Shown here: positions 51,416 to 61,127 of the stretch, piece after piece | Layout: each line of letters begins with the position of its first letter | Numbering within the stretch: position 1 is the first letter of the stretch | DNA from: Paenibacillus radicis (ex Xue et al. 2023) | GTDB lineage: Bacteria; Bacillota; Bacilli; Paenibacillales; NBRC-103111 | Direction: 5' to 3' | Assembly (NCBI RefSeq): GCF_024722015.1 | Contig: NZ_JANQBD010000013.1 | Span: forward strand, 62,001-126,000 | Length of the DNA: 64,000 nucleotides | Program-made: the position numbers and the translations under genes | The notes under the pieces: model-generated | Seen by the model: the letters and a program-made list of their open reading frames with translations, nothing else | Databases searched by the model: none | Told to the model about the DNA's origin: nothing

Positions 51416-53026
51416 ATGCCTATGCTGCATGAAATTAAAGTAAACCAAAGGAAAAATATTAGTCTTGCCACTCTTTTAACAGGACTAGTCTCCTTATCTG
51501 TTCTTCTGAATTTAATCATTCTTCTCATTGCCTCCTATCAATCAAGCAAAAAATCACTAATCGACACTACACTAGCTTTGAATCTTACTAATGCAAGTAA
51601 AATGAGTCAAACCATAGACTCTCTGTTTAAATCCATGCGGAGCAGCCTGCAATATTCGGCGAATACATTTTCAAATATAAGCTTCATGAATGCAGATGCA
51701 ATCTATTCTAAGCTAGAATTAATACGTAATAGCAGCAACTACTTTAATTCCATGGTATGGGTCGATGAAACAGGGCTTATTCGAGACATGTCTCCTGGTA
51801 CTCACAGTTCAGCAGGCAGATATATTACATCAGAGGCTGCAAAAACCGCTTTGGCTTTACAAAAGCCTTACCTCTCCAAACCTTACGCAGCCTCAGGTAG
51901 CGGAAACCTTATCGTATTTATGAGTGAGCCCATCTACGATATGGACGGTACATATCGAGGGTATATCGGAGGTACTATTTATCTTGAGGAATCCAACGTT
52001 TTGAATATGATCTTCGAAAGCAATCCAACGGATGAAATAGGTTCTTATTTTTACATAGTGGAAGCCGACGGTCGTTTGCTGTTCCATCGCGACACCAATC
52101 GGATAGGTGAAGATATTAGCGCCAATCATGTTGTCCGGAAGCTTATTCGGGGCCAAAGCGGACATGAAGAAATGGTCAACTTACAGGGAGAGGCTCAATT
52201 AGCGGGATACGTATTGGTTCCGGAAAATGGTTGGGGTGTAGTTGTGGTGTCGCCTGTCGGCGTCGTATATGACCAACTTAATAATCATATTACTTCCGTA
52301 TTGTTGAATATGATTATTCCGTTTTCGATATTGCTGTTAGTAGTCATATGGCTTGCCCGCAAATTGGCGAAGCCTTTCGTTGCCTTGGCTGACCTTGTGA
52401 GCAAAATCGGCAAAGAAAAAGTCGAAGTCCCTGAAATGAAGCACCATTGGAACAGAGAGGCGGATTTGTTATCAAAATCGATCAGATATGCTTTATCAGA
52501 TATAAAAAAACAGACGGATCAATTGACACATGATGCAACCACAGATCCATTGACCGGGTTGACAAACCGAAGAACACTTGAGGCCATCATGCATCGGTGG
52601 ATTGAAGAATCTATTTCTTTTTCTATTATTATTATGGATATCGATAGATTTAAAACCATTAATGACACATATGGTCATCAAGCCGGGGACAAAGTGATAC
52701 AGCATTTCGCAAAAATTATTACTTCCACTGTAAGGCCAGGCGATGTGTGCTGTCGTTTCGGAGGTGAAGAATTCATTGCTCTTATTTCACATGTTGCCAT
52801 TGATGAGGCTTTTTTTGTGGCAGAACGAATTCGCAATAGGCTTGAAAAAAGTGTGAATCCTATCGGGCGGATTATTACCGTCTCACAGGGCATCTCACAC
52901 TATTCTTCTCACTCCGTTTCGGCTGAGGAGCTGGTTCATATGGCCGATCAAGCCTTGTACAAGGCTAAGCAATCGGGAAGAAACCGGACAATAATAGCAG
53001 AAAAAAAAGCAGGAATAATTAGTTAG
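51416..53026 (+). CDS. Membrane diguanylate cyclase with extracellular dCache-type sensor
   Basis: A 536-residue protein: membrane segment near residues 18-40, an extracellular sensor domain of the dCache type (about 45-290), a second membrane segment (about 298-318), a HAMP-like stretch, and a GGDEF domain from about 375. The active site RFGGEEF is at about 447-453 and the preceding IIMDIDRFKTINDTYGHQAGD is complete, so it should make cyclic di-GMP from GTP; an inhibitory RxxD motif is not evident. GGGAG precedes the ATG. The sensor probably detects a small external molecule. Confidence 0.93.
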   Translation: MPMLHEIKVNQRKNISLATLLTGLVSLSVLLNLIILLIASYQSSKKSLIDTTLALNLTNASKMSQTIDSLFKSMRSSLQYSANTFSNISFMNADAIYSKLELIRNSSNYFNSMVWVDETGLIRDMSPGTHSSAGRYITSEAAKTALALQKPYLSKPYAASGSGNLIVFMSEPIYDMDGTYRGYIGGTIYLEESNVLNMIFESNPTDEIGSYFYIVEADGRLLFHRDTNRIGEDISANHVVRKLIRGQSGHEEMVNLQGEAQLAGYVLVPENGWGVVVVSPVGVVYDQLNNHITSVLLNMIIPFSILLLVVIWLARKLAKPFVALADLVSKIGKEKVEVPEMKHHWNREADLLSKSIRYALSDIKKQTDQLTHDATTDPLTGLTNRRTLEAIMHRWIEESISFSIIIMDIDRFKTINDTYGHQAGDKVIQHFAKIITSTVRPGDVCCRFGGEEFIALISHVAIDEAFFVAERIRNRLEKSVNPIGRIITVSQGISHYSSHSVSAEELVHMADQALYKAKQSGRNRTIIAEKKAGIIS

Positions 53027-53097
53027 CGATGCCTGCGGCAGGAGGAAACGTTTAAATTCCCCCTGGCAAGCGATGAAGGTATTGCCCTAATTTTCCA

Positions 53098-53127
53098 TGT
53101 ATAACTCCGTTATTTCATCGAATACTA
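53098..53127 (+). promoter_or_regulatory. Sigma-G-like promoter of the SASP gene
   Basis: TGTATA (53098-53103) and AATACTA (53121-53127) are separated by 17 bases and closely match the forespore sigma-G pattern (TGmATA, CATACTA), 33 bases before the SASP start codon. Confidence 0.7.
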
Positions 53128-53159
53128 CTATTACACCAATGAAAAGGAGTGATTACCAA

Positions 53160-53369
53160 ATGGCAAACAATAATTCTTTAGTAGTACAACAAGCACAGGC
53201 AGCGATCAATCAACTGAAGTATGAAGTGGCCCAAGAGTTAGGTATTCAATTATCTCCAACTGGTTACAATGGCAACCTTGCAACACGCGATGCAGGAGCA
53301 ATTGGTGGCAATATCACAAGACGTCTAGTGCAGATTGCAGAACAAAATCTTTCGAGCTTTAAACGCTGA
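53160..53369 (+). CDS. Alpha/beta-type small acid-soluble spore protein
   Basis: A 69-residue DNA-binding spore protein that coats forespore DNA and protects it from UV, with a germination-protease site. It has the family pattern VVQQAQAAINQLKYEVAQELG, then GYNGNLATRDAGAIGGNITRRLVQIAEQNL. AAAAGGAGTGA lies eight bases before the ATG at 53160. It has its own sigma-G-like promoter and terminator. Confidence 0.97.
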   Translation: MANNNSLVVQQAQAAINQLKYEVAQELGIQLSPTGYNGNLATRDAGAIGGNITRRLVQIAEQNLSSFKR

Positions 53370-53400
53370 TCCATTCGTTTCGATTTAGACATACAGAAGG

Positions 53401-53445
53401 CTTGCATCGCTCTTACTACTAAGAGTGCTGCAAGTCTTTTTGGTT
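53401..53445 (+). terminator. Terminator of the SASP gene
   Basis: CTTGCATCGCTCTT pairs with AAGAGTGCTGCAAG with two mismatches, followed by TCTTTTTGG. It lies 30 bases past the stop codon. Confidence 0.8.
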
Positions 53446-53529
53446 TTCTTTCGATATGGTAGAGCTTCCACGGGGGAATGCCACCGCCCCCTCTCGAAAG
53501 GTAAATATAAGGAGGAATCCAGGCTATTT

Positions 53530-53550
53530 ATGTCGAATTTCATTGTATGA
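53530..53550 (+). CDS. Six-codon leader ORF coupled to the hybrid kinase start
   Basis: ATG at 53530 encodes MSNFIV and stops at TGA 53548-53550, which overlaps the kinase ATG (ATGA). The only good ribosome site, AAGGAGGA, lies about ten bases before this leader ATG, not before the kinase start. The kinase may thus be translated by termination-reinitiation. Confidence 0.4.
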   Translation: MSNFIV

Positions 53551-56500
53551 TGATGAGAATAAATAATAAAACCACCCTAATAAATATAGCCATAATTGTA
53601 TTACTTCTGAGTGTTCTTCTCAGCCTGCGATGGACTTGGTCCGCAGTTTTTTCTACATCGGAGCATTCTCCCGCTGTTAATGGCGTACTCGACATGCGCG
53701 GCTGGGATTTCAGGAAATCCTCTTCGATCCGACTGGATGGTGAGTGGCAGTTCTACCCTGCAAAATTAGTTTCTCAGAAGGATCTGCATCAGGTAGAAGA
53801 TCAATCCCATTATATTCAGGTTCCAGGAGACTGGAGTAGCGTGCTGACAAAAGACTCAGGATCCTCGATTGGCTACGGAACATACCGGCTGCGCATTCTA
53901 GTCGATCCTCTGGAGCAGCCTGTCGCGATGTGGCTTCAAGGATTACAAGCCTCTTCTGCTGTGGAAATCAATGGGTTCACTGAGGGGGACATAGGAAAAC
54001 CTGCAGATAACGTCAGTGAGTACATACCCAGAAAAATTTCTTATACCGCTTCCTACCCTGCGAATGGTGTCCAAGAGCTTGATGTGCTCATACGAGTAGC
54101 TAACTTCGAGGATCCTTATAACGGGGGTATTCTGCAATCCATTCGCTTTGGCTCTCAGGCTGGCATCGACAGCCTGCGTTGGTATTCCATCGGATTTCAA
54201 CTGGTAATGTTTATTGTTTTGCTGCTTCATGGATTGTATGCTTTCATCCTTTACTTGTTTAATCCTCATGAACGGACTTTTTTTATTATCGCTCTGTTAA
54301 CACTGACTACCGGGGTTACGATTATGGCCGGTCATGATAACATTCTTTTTCTATGGCTCCCGATCGACTATGCATGGGCGTTAAAAGTAAGACAGGTCTC
54401 TCTCCTGTGGCATTCCCTTCTTATTCTTGTAGTATTCAGAAGGTTCTCTTCAGCTCCTCCGAAGAATGTTTGGCTGCGTGCATTCACAACGATGCTCATT
54501 ATTTTCTCCGTATTCCTGCTGGCAGCAACTGCTCCAATAATCTATGGAACGGCTAAATTAGGTATCCTTACTTTTTTCTATTTATTACCCTTTGTCTGGT
54601 TCATTTATATAACAGGAACGATGATCTTCAAAAAGCAATCCGACAAGGACGACATCTTCTTGCTGATTTCCGCAGTAGGCGTTATGTCCAGCTTTATTTG
54701 GAGCTTATCGAATTATTTTCCTGTTTATTATCCAATTGATATTATTGCAGCCATCATTGGTTTTTCTACGTACTGGTTCAAAAAATATTTCCGAAATTCG
54801 AATGAAAATGCCAGACTTAATGAGCAGTTAAAAATAGCTGACAAGCTAAAAGACCAATTTCTCGCCAATACGTCGCATGAACTAAGGACACCGCTGCACG
54901 GGATTATGAATATTGCCCAAACCGTTGTCGCCAAGGAGAAAGAGAAGTTGAATGAGCGAAGCCTTAAGGATATGGAGCTCCTTATAACAATAAGCAACCG
55001 TATGTCGCATATGCTTGGCGATCTTCTCGACGTCGCACGACTCCAGGAACATCGTATTGTACTGCAGCAAGAGCCCTTGCAAATTCAATCGATCGTTCCC
55101 GGCGTAATTAGTATGCTTAGATTTATGATTGATGGCAAGCCGATCCAGCTGACTATGAATATCGAGGAATCGATGCCGCTGGTAATGGCCGATGAGAAAA
55201 GACTCGTGCAGATTTTGTATAATCTATTGCATAACGCCCTCAAGTATACGGAAGAAGGAACAATCTCCGTTTCTGCCGAGACGCGGGATGGACATGCCTT
55301 TATCCATGTCTCCGATACCGGGGTCGGTATGAATGAAGAAACACAGGCGCGAGCATTTCTCCCTTATGAACAAGGGTCTTATGGGATAAGCGATGGGAGA
55401 GGAATCGGACTTGGCTTAAGCATATGCAAGCAACTGGTAGAATTGCACGGTGGTGCATTGACAGTTCGTTCCGAGCCGGGTAAGGGCTCTGTATTTAGTT
55501 TTGGTCTGCCCTTAGCTAAAGTCTCGGATCTGCCATTGTCGCAACACTCTCTTCATCCCCACCAGATAATGAACAGAACCGAACACGGGCCTGCCGGGTT
55601 GATTTTTCAGAACGCTGCAATTAGTGAAATGGCAACCTCCATACATATCCGGCCGTTTCTGAATCACGGGAAGGTGAATATTCTTGCGGTTGATGACGAC
55701 CCTGTCAATCTGAATGTGCTCGTTGGAATTCTCTCAGCAGAGCCTTATAACATCACTACAGCTAGTTCAGCTCGCGAGGTGATGGAATTGCTAGGCACCC
55801 AACAATGGGATCTGCTGATTGCCGATGTCATGATGCCACATATGTCAGGCTACGAGTTGACGCAGAAAGTTAGGGAGCATTACTCGGTAGCAGAGCTTCC
55901 CATATTGCTGCTGACTGCACGTAGTCAGCCTGCTGACATCTACACCGGATTTTCTGCAGGAGCCAACGACTATGTTACTAAGCCTGTAGACGCTCTGGAG
56001 CTCAAATACCGAATCAGGGCTTTAACCACGCTGAAGCAATCCATAAATGAACGTTTACGTATGGAAGCTGCCTATCTACAGGCACAAATTCATCCTCATT
56101 TTCTTTTCAACACGCTTAATTCAATTATGGCACTTAGTGAAATTGACACCGAAAAGATGCGAAATCTGGGCGATTCTTTTACATCATTTTTACGGATCAG
56201 CTTTGATTTTTTAAATACTGGAGAACTGGTCGAGCTTGCCCATGAGCTGGAGCTTGCCAAAGCCTATTTATATATCGAAAAAGAGCGGTTTGAGGACAGG
56301 CTGTCAATCGTATGGGAAGTTGAATCCAACATTAACTTGCTTCTGCCTCCGCTTTCCATACAGCCTTTGATTGAAAATGCTGTCAAACACGGTCTCCTTA
56401 GTCAAAATAAAGGCGGCACGGTTCATATACGGATTGCTCGCCAAGATAGCTTCACGCTTATTGAAGTAAAAGATAATGGCAAAGGTATGGAACAAGAAAA

Positions 56501-56669
56501 GGTATCTCAACTTTTGAGTCCGACAATGAAGGGAGAGGGCGGAATAGGACTTACCAATACGAATCGACGATTGATACAATTGTATGGTCAAGGCTTGTCT
56601 ATTTCCAGTAAACCCAATGAAGGAACCACAGTGTCGTTTATTATTCCGGACAATTGGCATAAGCAGTAA
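53547..56669 (+). CDS. 7TMR-type hybrid histidine kinase with two kinase modules
   Basis: A 1040-residue sensor. After an N-terminal membrane helix comes an extracellular 7TMR-DISM-like beta domain (about 45-215), seven membrane segments (about 220-410), a HisKA domain (phospho-accepting His 444 in SHELRTPLHG), a HATPase (VQILYNLLHNALKYTEEG, DTGVGMNEE, GIGLGLSICK), a receiver domain (acceptor Asp near 760 in LLIADVMMPHMSGYEL), then a LytS-type second kinase (His about 850 in QIHPHFLFNTLNSI; ENAVKHGLL, DNGKGME). Both kinases seem intact. No separate response regulator lies beside it. Confidence 0.92.
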   Translation: MMMRINNKTTLINIAIIVLLLSVLLSLRWTWSAVFSTSEHSPAVNGVLDMRGWDFRKSSSIRLDGEWQFYPAKLVSQKDLHQVEDQSHYIQVPGDWSSVLTKDSGSSIGYGTYRLRILVDPLEQPVAMWLQGLQASSAVEINGFTEGDIGKPADNVSEYIPRKISYTASYPANGVQELDVLIRVANFEDPYNGGILQSIRFGSQAGIDSLRWYSIGFQLVMFIVLLLHGLYAFILYLFNPHERTFFIIALLTLTTGVTIMAGHDNILFLWLPIDYAWALKVRQVSLLWHSLLILVVFRRFSSAPPKNVWLRAFTTMLIIFSVFLLAATAPIIYGTAKLGILTFFYLLPFVWFIYITGTMIFKKQSDKDDIFLLISAVGVMSSFIWSLSNYFPVYYPIDIIAAIIGFSTYWFKKYFRNSNENARLNEQLKIADKLKDQFLANTSHELRTPLHGIMNIAQTVVAKEKEKLNERSLKDMELLITISNRMSHMLGDLLDVARLQEHRIVLQQEPLQIQSIVPGVISMLRFMIDGKPIQLTMNIEESMPLVMADEKRLVQILYNLLHNALKYTEEGTISVSAETRDGHAFIHVSDTGVGMNEETQARAFLPYEQGSYGISDGRGIGLGLSICKQLVELHGGALTVRSEPGKGSVFSFGLPLAKVSDLPLSQHSLHPHQIMNRTEHGPAGLIFQNAAISEMATSIHIRPFLNHGKVNILAVDDDPVNLNVLVGILSAEPYNITTASSAREVMELLGTQQWDLLIADVMMPHMSGYELTQKVREHYSVAELPILLLTARSQPADIYTGFSAGANDYVTKPVDALELKYRIRALTTLKQSINERLRMEAAYLQAQIHPHFLFNTLNSIMALSEIDTEKMRNLGDSFTSFLRISFDFLNTGELVELAHELELAKAYLYIEKERFEDRLSIVWEVESNINLLLPPLSIQPLIENAVKHGLLSQNKGGTVHIRIARQDSFTLIEVKDNGKGMEQEKVSQLLSPTMKGEGGIGLTNTNRRLIQLYGQGLSISSKPNEGTTVSFIIPDNWHKQ

Positions 56670-56677
56670 ACAAAAGA

Positions 56678-56705
56678 AAAAACGCCCCTTGACGGGGCGT
56701 TTCGG
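56678..56705. terminator. Bidirectional terminator between hybrid kinase and ahpF
   Basis: AAACGCCCC (56680-56688) pairs with GGGGCGTTT (56694-56702). On the minus strand the stem is followed by TTTTTTCTTTT, so it ends the ahpF transcript; on the plus strand the tail is weaker. Confidence 0.8.
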
Positions 56706-56799
56706 TTTAAGTCAATGCCTAACTAGTCATTTACAAATATTTACAGAAAAACCGCAGAAAAACTATTGCATCGACAGTCGCTGTACTCATATCCATCCT

Positions 56800-58329
56800 T
56801 TAATTTCGGATCAGATAATCGAACGCGCCTAAGGCAGCATTAGCACCCGACCCCATAGAAATAATAATCTGCTTGTACGGATTGTTTGTACAATCACCTG
56901 CAGCAAACACTCCGGGTACGCTCGTAGCGCCATGGCTATTTACAACGATTTCCCCGATGCGATTGCGTTCGACCGTATCACCTAACCAATCGGTATTTGG
57001 TACAAGACCGATCTGAACAAACACCCCTTGCAATTCAATATGCTGAACTGCACCTGTGTCGCGCTCAATGTAGGATATACCGTTTACCTTATCAGTGCCG
57101 GTAATTTCTTTGGTTTGAACATTCTTTATAACCGTTACATTAGGCAGACTATAAAGACGTTTTTGCAGTACAGCATCTGCCTTCAGCTCTGGCATAAACT
57201 CAAGAACAGTTACATGGCTCACAATACCTGCGAGATCAATTGCCGCCTCAATACCAGAATTACCGCCGCCAATAACCGCTACATGTTTTCCTGCAAACAA
57301 AGGACCGTCACAATGAGGGCAGTATGCTACACCTTTATTCTTGAACTCTGCTTCGCCGGGCACACCAACATTACGCCAACGAGCACCTGTTGATAGAATT
57401 ACGGTCTTACTCTTTAGAATAGCACCGTTTTCGAGTTCAACTTCAATCAATTCCTTTTTTTCTAAACGCTTGGCGCGCTGTAATTTCATTACATCAACGC
57501 CGTACTCCTTCACATGCTCTTCAAGACTCGCTGCGAGCTTGGGACCTTCGGTATATTTAACGCTAATAAAGTTCTCAATACCGACGGTATCCATCACCTG
57601 ACCACCAAAGCGTTCAGCAACAATACCTGTGCGAATGCCTTTACGCGCCGCATAAATTGCTGTACTTGCACCTGCTGGACCGCCCCCAACCACAAGCACA
57701 TCATATGGATCCTTGTTGGTAAAATCTGAAGCATCCGGAGCTTTACCTATCTTAGCAAGAATTTCCTCGAGCGTCATACGGCCACTACCAAAAAATTCAC
57801 CATTCAGGTAAACAGATGGCACTGCCATAATATTTTTGCTTTCTGCCTCTGCTTTAAACGCCGCGCCGTCAATCATGGTATGCGTAATGCCTGGATTGAG
57901 AATGCTCATCAAGTTCAGCGCCTGAACAACATCGGGGCAATTATGACAACTCAAGCTGATGTAAGATTCAAAATGATAGTCGCCGCTAATATTTTTAATC
58001 TGGGCAATTACATCCTGCTCAACCTTTGGAGCTCTTCCGCTAACCTGCAGCAAAGCTAACACTAAGGAAGTAAATTCATGTCCCAGAGGAATGCCAGCAA
58101 AAGTTACCCCAGTATCTTCGCCCATACGGTTCAAACTAAAGCTCGGTGTTCTCGGCAGTTGTGTTTTTTCCACTGTAATTCTGGATGACATGCTGGATAT
58201 TTCATCCACTAGAGCCAGCATGTCAGCAGATACAGCATCGGACTCGGCGCTAACTTTGATTAGCACATCGCCTTCCATGAGCTGAAGGTATTGGTTTAAT
58301 TGAGCTTTAATATCTGAGTCTAGTATCAT
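56800..58329 (-). CDS. ahpF: Alkyl hydroperoxide reductase subunit F
   Basis: A 509-residue flavoprotein that passes electrons from NADH to AhpC. The N-terminal thioredoxin-like domain has SCHNC (about residue 128), the FAD domain starts VVGGGPAGASTAIYAARKG, the redox-active CPHC of the thioredoxin-reductase-like part is in GVAYCPHCDGP, and GVFAAGDCTNNPYKQI closes the FAD site. Length is standard. It follows ahpC by 12 bases on the same strand. AAGGGG precedes the ATG. Confidence 0.97.
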   Translation of the reverse strand: MILDSDIKAQLNQYLQLMEGDVLIKVSAESDAVSADMLALVDEISSMSSRITVEKTQLPRTPSFSLNRMGEDTGVTFAGIPLGHEFTSLVLALLQVSGRAPKVEQDVIAQIKNISGDYHFESYISLSCHNCPDVVQALNLMSILNPGITHTMIDGAAFKAEAESKNIMAVPSVYLNGEFFGSGRMTLEEILAKIGKAPDASDFTNKDPYDVLVVGGGPAGASTAIYAARKGIRTGIVAERFGGQVMDTVGIENFISVKYTEGPKLAASLEEHVKEYGVDVMKLQRAKRLEKKELIEVELENGAILKSKTVILSTGARWRNVGVPGEAEFKNKGVAYCPHCDGPLFAGKHVAVIGGGNSGIEAAIDLAGIVSHVTVLEFMPELKADAVLQKRLYSLPNVTVIKNVQTKEITGTDKVNGISYIERDTGAVQHIELQGVFVQIGLVPNTDWLGDTVERNRIGEIVVNSHGATSVPGVFAAGDCTNNPYKQIIISMGSGANAALGAFDYLIRN

Positions 58330-58341
58330 TTAAAGTGCCCC

Positions 58342-58905
58342 TTAAATTTTTCCTACGAGATCAAGGCTTGGTCTAAGTGTTTGAGCGCCTTCTTGCCATT
58401 TGGCTGGGCAAACTTCACCCGGATTGTTTCGAACATACTGCGCTGCCTTAACCTTGCTTACAAGAATACTTGCATCGCGGCCGATGCCGCCAGCATTAAT
58501 TTCAACAGTTTGGATGATACCATCTGGATCGATGATAAAAGTACCACGATCAGCAAGACCGTCCTGCTCGATCAGCACATCGAAGTTACGGGAAATCGTA
58601 TGTGAAGGATCACCGATCATAATGTAAGTAATTTTGCCAATCGTTTCTGAGCTGTCATGCCATGCCTTATGTGTAAAATGGGTATCGGTTGAAACGGAAT
58701 ACACTTCAACACCAAGCCCTTTTAGAGTCTCATATTGATTTTGAAGATCCTCAAGCTCAGTTGGGCAAACGAATGTAAAATCTGCAGGGTAAAAGCAAAC
58801 TACACTCCACTTACCTTTTAGATCAGCGTCTGAAACTTCGATAAACTTACCATTTTGAAAAGCGGATGCATTAAACGGTTTTACTTCAGTTCCAATTAGA
58901 GACAT
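58342..58905 (-). CDS. ahpC: Alkyl hydroperoxide reductase subunit C (peroxiredoxin)
   Basis: A 187-residue typical 2-Cys peroxiredoxin. The peroxidatic Cys is in PADFTFVCPTELEDL (about residue 46) and the resolving Cys in NPGEVCPAKWQEG (about 166). AGGAGG precedes the ATG. It reduces hydrogen peroxide, organic peroxides and peroxynitrite with AhpF. A PerR-box-like site lies upstream. Confidence 0.98.
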   Translation of the reverse strand: MSLIGTEVKPFNASAFQNGKFIEVSDADLKGKWSVVCFYPADFTFVCPTELEDLQNQYETLKGLGVEVYSVSTDTHFTHKAWHDSSETIGKITYIMIGDPSHTISRNFDVLIEQDGLADRGTFIIDPDGIIQTVEINAGGIGRDASILVSKVKAAQYVRNNPGEVCPAKWQEGAQTLRPSLDLVGKI

Positions 58906-58982
58906 AATTAATTTTTCCTCCTAAATGTGGTTTGAGAATTATATATAGCTTTTCTAGGACCTACATACAGCACCTCTAGTAG

Positions 58983-58998
58983 TCTATAATAATTCTTG
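58983..58998 (-). promoter_or_regulatory. PerR-box-like site upstream of ahpC
   Basis: CTATAATAATTCTTG matches the PerR consensus TTATAATnATTATAA at about 11 of 14 scored positions. It lies about 80 bases before the ahpC start, consistent with peroxide-inducible control. Confidence 0.55.
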
Positions 58999-59255
58999 TT
59001 TAGTTATATAGACATGATATCACTGACAGCCTATTTGATCATGAAGGAACCATGAAGACAAGATGAAGCTTTGATGAAGATTTATGTTTTTCTTTGATCA
59101 TGTCCGACTCCATCGGTTTGCTGCTGGGGCCATCATACATAGCTGCCTGCTGGTATTACCCAATTAGCATTATCCCTTCTTTTCACAAAAAGTATTCTTC
59201 CTTCGGCCTTCTTCGGCAAAATGGATTGAACCGACAACGTGATAACGATATTGAA

Positions 59256-59287
59256 AGAAAAAAGCCGCTACCTGAATCGTAGCGGCG
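59256..59287 (-). terminator. Terminator of the ybjQ-like gene
   Basis: GCCGCTAC pairs with GTAGCGGC around a seven-base loop and, on the minus strand, is followed by TTTTTTC, 14 bases past the stop. Confidence 0.88.
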
Positions 59288-59300
59288 TTAGTGTGGTGGC

Positions 59301-59612
59301 TTAAACGATCACAGCCGTCCCGCTTACAGCGACCATCAGCATGCCATCGCGAATGACCTCGTAATCTATGTCGACTCCGACAATCCCGTTAGCTCCCATC
59401 CCTGAAGCTTTCTGGGTCATCTCAGCAAATGCTGTATCTCTCGCTTCCTGAAGTTTGCCCTCGTAAGCGCGCGAGCGCCCCCCTACGAGGTCGGTAATCG
59501 AAGCCTTAAAATCTCTGAATACGTTGGCTCCCATAATGACTTCACCCGTGGCAATGCCCAGATACTGCTTGATCGGGGAACCTTCAATAGTTGATGTAGT
59601 GGTTATAATCAT
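59301..59612 (-). CDS. YbjQ-family (DUF74) heavy-metal-binding-domain protein
   Basis: A 103-residue protein of the small UPF0145/YbjQ family, with IKQYLGIATGEVIMGANVFRDF and GANGIVGVDIDYEVI as recognisable segments. Homologues form pentamers; the physiological role is not established despite the heavy-metal label. GAGGAGG precedes the ATG. It is monocistronic. Confidence 0.88.
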   Translation of the reverse strand: MIITTTSTIEGSPIKQYLGIATGEVIMGANVFRDFKASITDLVGGRSRAYEGKLQEARDTAFAEMTQKASGMGANGIVGVDIDYEVIRDGMLMVAVSGTAVIV

Positions 59613-59688
59613 AAATTATCCTCCTCAATTGTCCTTGCTATATAGTGATACGCTTCTGGGACAGCCTGTCGTGTTAGGAACAATAGTA

Positions 59689-60954
59689 CTACTGTCTTTC
59701 CACCGTGAAGCCTTCCTTCTCCAGCAATGGAGCTACCCCCTGGTCGCCCAGCGTATGCAGCATTCCAACCACAACCATGTACGTTTCTTTTTTATCACTG
59801 TTCAGATAGCTTTTAATCTTCTCGGCCATTTCTACATTGCGGTCAGTCAGCAGGGCTTTGTGATATTCAGCATCCCAATCAGAAGAGTTGGTATATTCAT
59901 GCAAGGCGTTATAATCGCCCTCTTTCCACATTTTAGCAAGATCATCGATCCCTCCATTCGGTGCGAGGGTGACCCCAGAAGATGGGTCCAGTGTTTGGAG
60001 CAGCAGCTTTTCCTGCAGAGAGTCGGAGTAGTTGTTGTTCGTCTGGAACTGGGAATCGATACTTTCCAGGGAAATAACCGGTTTTTTCGCTTTGTTGGCC
60101 TTGTCGATCAGGTACTGGTCAATCCCTATTTCCGATTGATAGCCTTCTTTTCCTACAATAATGCCCAAGATGTTTTGCTGGACGAACCACGGCTTGAAGC
60201 TATCGAAGCTGTTTTCCGGCAGCCCATTTGCTTTCAGTAATGCTGTAACTTTGTTATATATTTCTGCGGAGACATGATCCTTTAGTGTGCTTCCGTCTTT
60301 ATAAACACCCAGTTCCAATATCTGTTTTTGTAATTCCTCGGGAGCTACCTTCGATAAGTCGACCTCTACGCCCAAGTAATCAGCAGCTTGGAACGCATTC
60401 TCAATCTCCGGACGCAGCGGATACATTCCTTCAAGTACGTAATGGATTGAACCAAGCAGATACACCGTGTTGCCTTTATTCTCTACCTTCCACAAGAAGC
60501 CGCGGCTTCCATCGGATTGCTGCTTGGAGGTAAGGCTAACCTGACGCAGAGACTGGTTCCAGGCAACTTGATAGCCTACAGTTTCAGCGACAAAGCGGAG
60601 CGGCACATACGTAACATTCTGAATTAGCTTTGGCGCTGCTTCCAGCTTGACTGCTTTGCCGTTTGCAATAGCATTTGTGCTGCCAATTTGAAGGGAAAAG
60701 GAGAGACCTTCTTTGGCGTCGCTGACGATTTGGGTCGCTTCATCCCAATTCACTTTGACATCCAGCTTCTCCAGAATCGGACGCATCGGGACGAGTGTCA
60801 CCCCATTTTCTAAGATCGGTTCGGACTTGCTGAATTGGATTTGCTCGCCATTTAGCCATATGGACAAGGCATTCTCTGCTGCGTGAACGGAAGAGAATAC
60901 AGAAGCAAACAAGAATAGGGAAAGAAATAAAACACTAATTTTTTTCATCTGCAT
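59689..60954 (-). CDS. Secreted TraB/GumN-family protein with N-terminal stalk domain
   Basis: A 421-residue protein with a signal peptide (ISVLFLSLFLFASVFSSVHA), a copper-amine-oxidase-N/stalk domain (about 28-145; VTLVPMRPILEKLDVKVNWDEATQ and VTYVPLRFVAETVGYQVAWNQ), and a TraB/GumN domain with its two GxxH motifs, LLGSIHYVLEGMYPL and VVVGMLHTLGDQGV. TraB-like proteins are candidate metalloproteases; this one is outside the cell. The stalk domain is a common wall-facing module in Paenibacillus. AAAGGAG precedes the ATG. Confidence 0.88.
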   Translation of the reverse strand: MQMKKISVLFLSLFLFASVFSSVHAAENALSIWLNGEQIQFSKSEPILENGVTLVPMRPILEKLDVKVNWDEATQIVSDAKEGLSFSLQIGSTNAIANGKAVKLEAAPKLIQNVTYVPLRFVAETVGYQVAWNQSLRQVSLTSKQQSDGSRGFLWKVENKGNTVYLLGSIHYVLEGMYPLRPEIENAFQAADYLGVEVDLSKVAPEELQKQILELGVYKDGSTLKDHVSAEIYNKVTALLKANGLPENSFDSFKPWFVQQNILGIIVGKEGYQSEIGIDQYLIDKANKAKKPVISLESIDSQFQTNNNYSDSLQEKLLLQTLDPSSGVTLAPNGGIDDLAKMWKEGDYNALHEYTNSSDWDAEYHKALLTDRNVEMAEKIKSYLNSDKKETYMVVVGMLHTLGDQGVAPLLEKEGFTVERQ

Positions 60955-61127
60955 ATAAGCTCCTTTGTAGTGTGATGATAAAATTTAGATTATCAGGGGC
61001 TTTGAGTGACCTACTTACCAGGATAAGCTGCTTGTCCTCCTTTCATATTGGAATCGACATAACCTCCCAAAAGCTAAAATGCTCGAATAGTTTTCTCACC
61101 CCCTATCCTATCAGCCTCAATGAAACA

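Noticed and set aside
53097..53369. Longer 90-residue start of the SASP gene
   Set aside because: The extra 21 residues lie on the sigma-G-like promoter; the ribosome site and family length fit the ATG at 53160.
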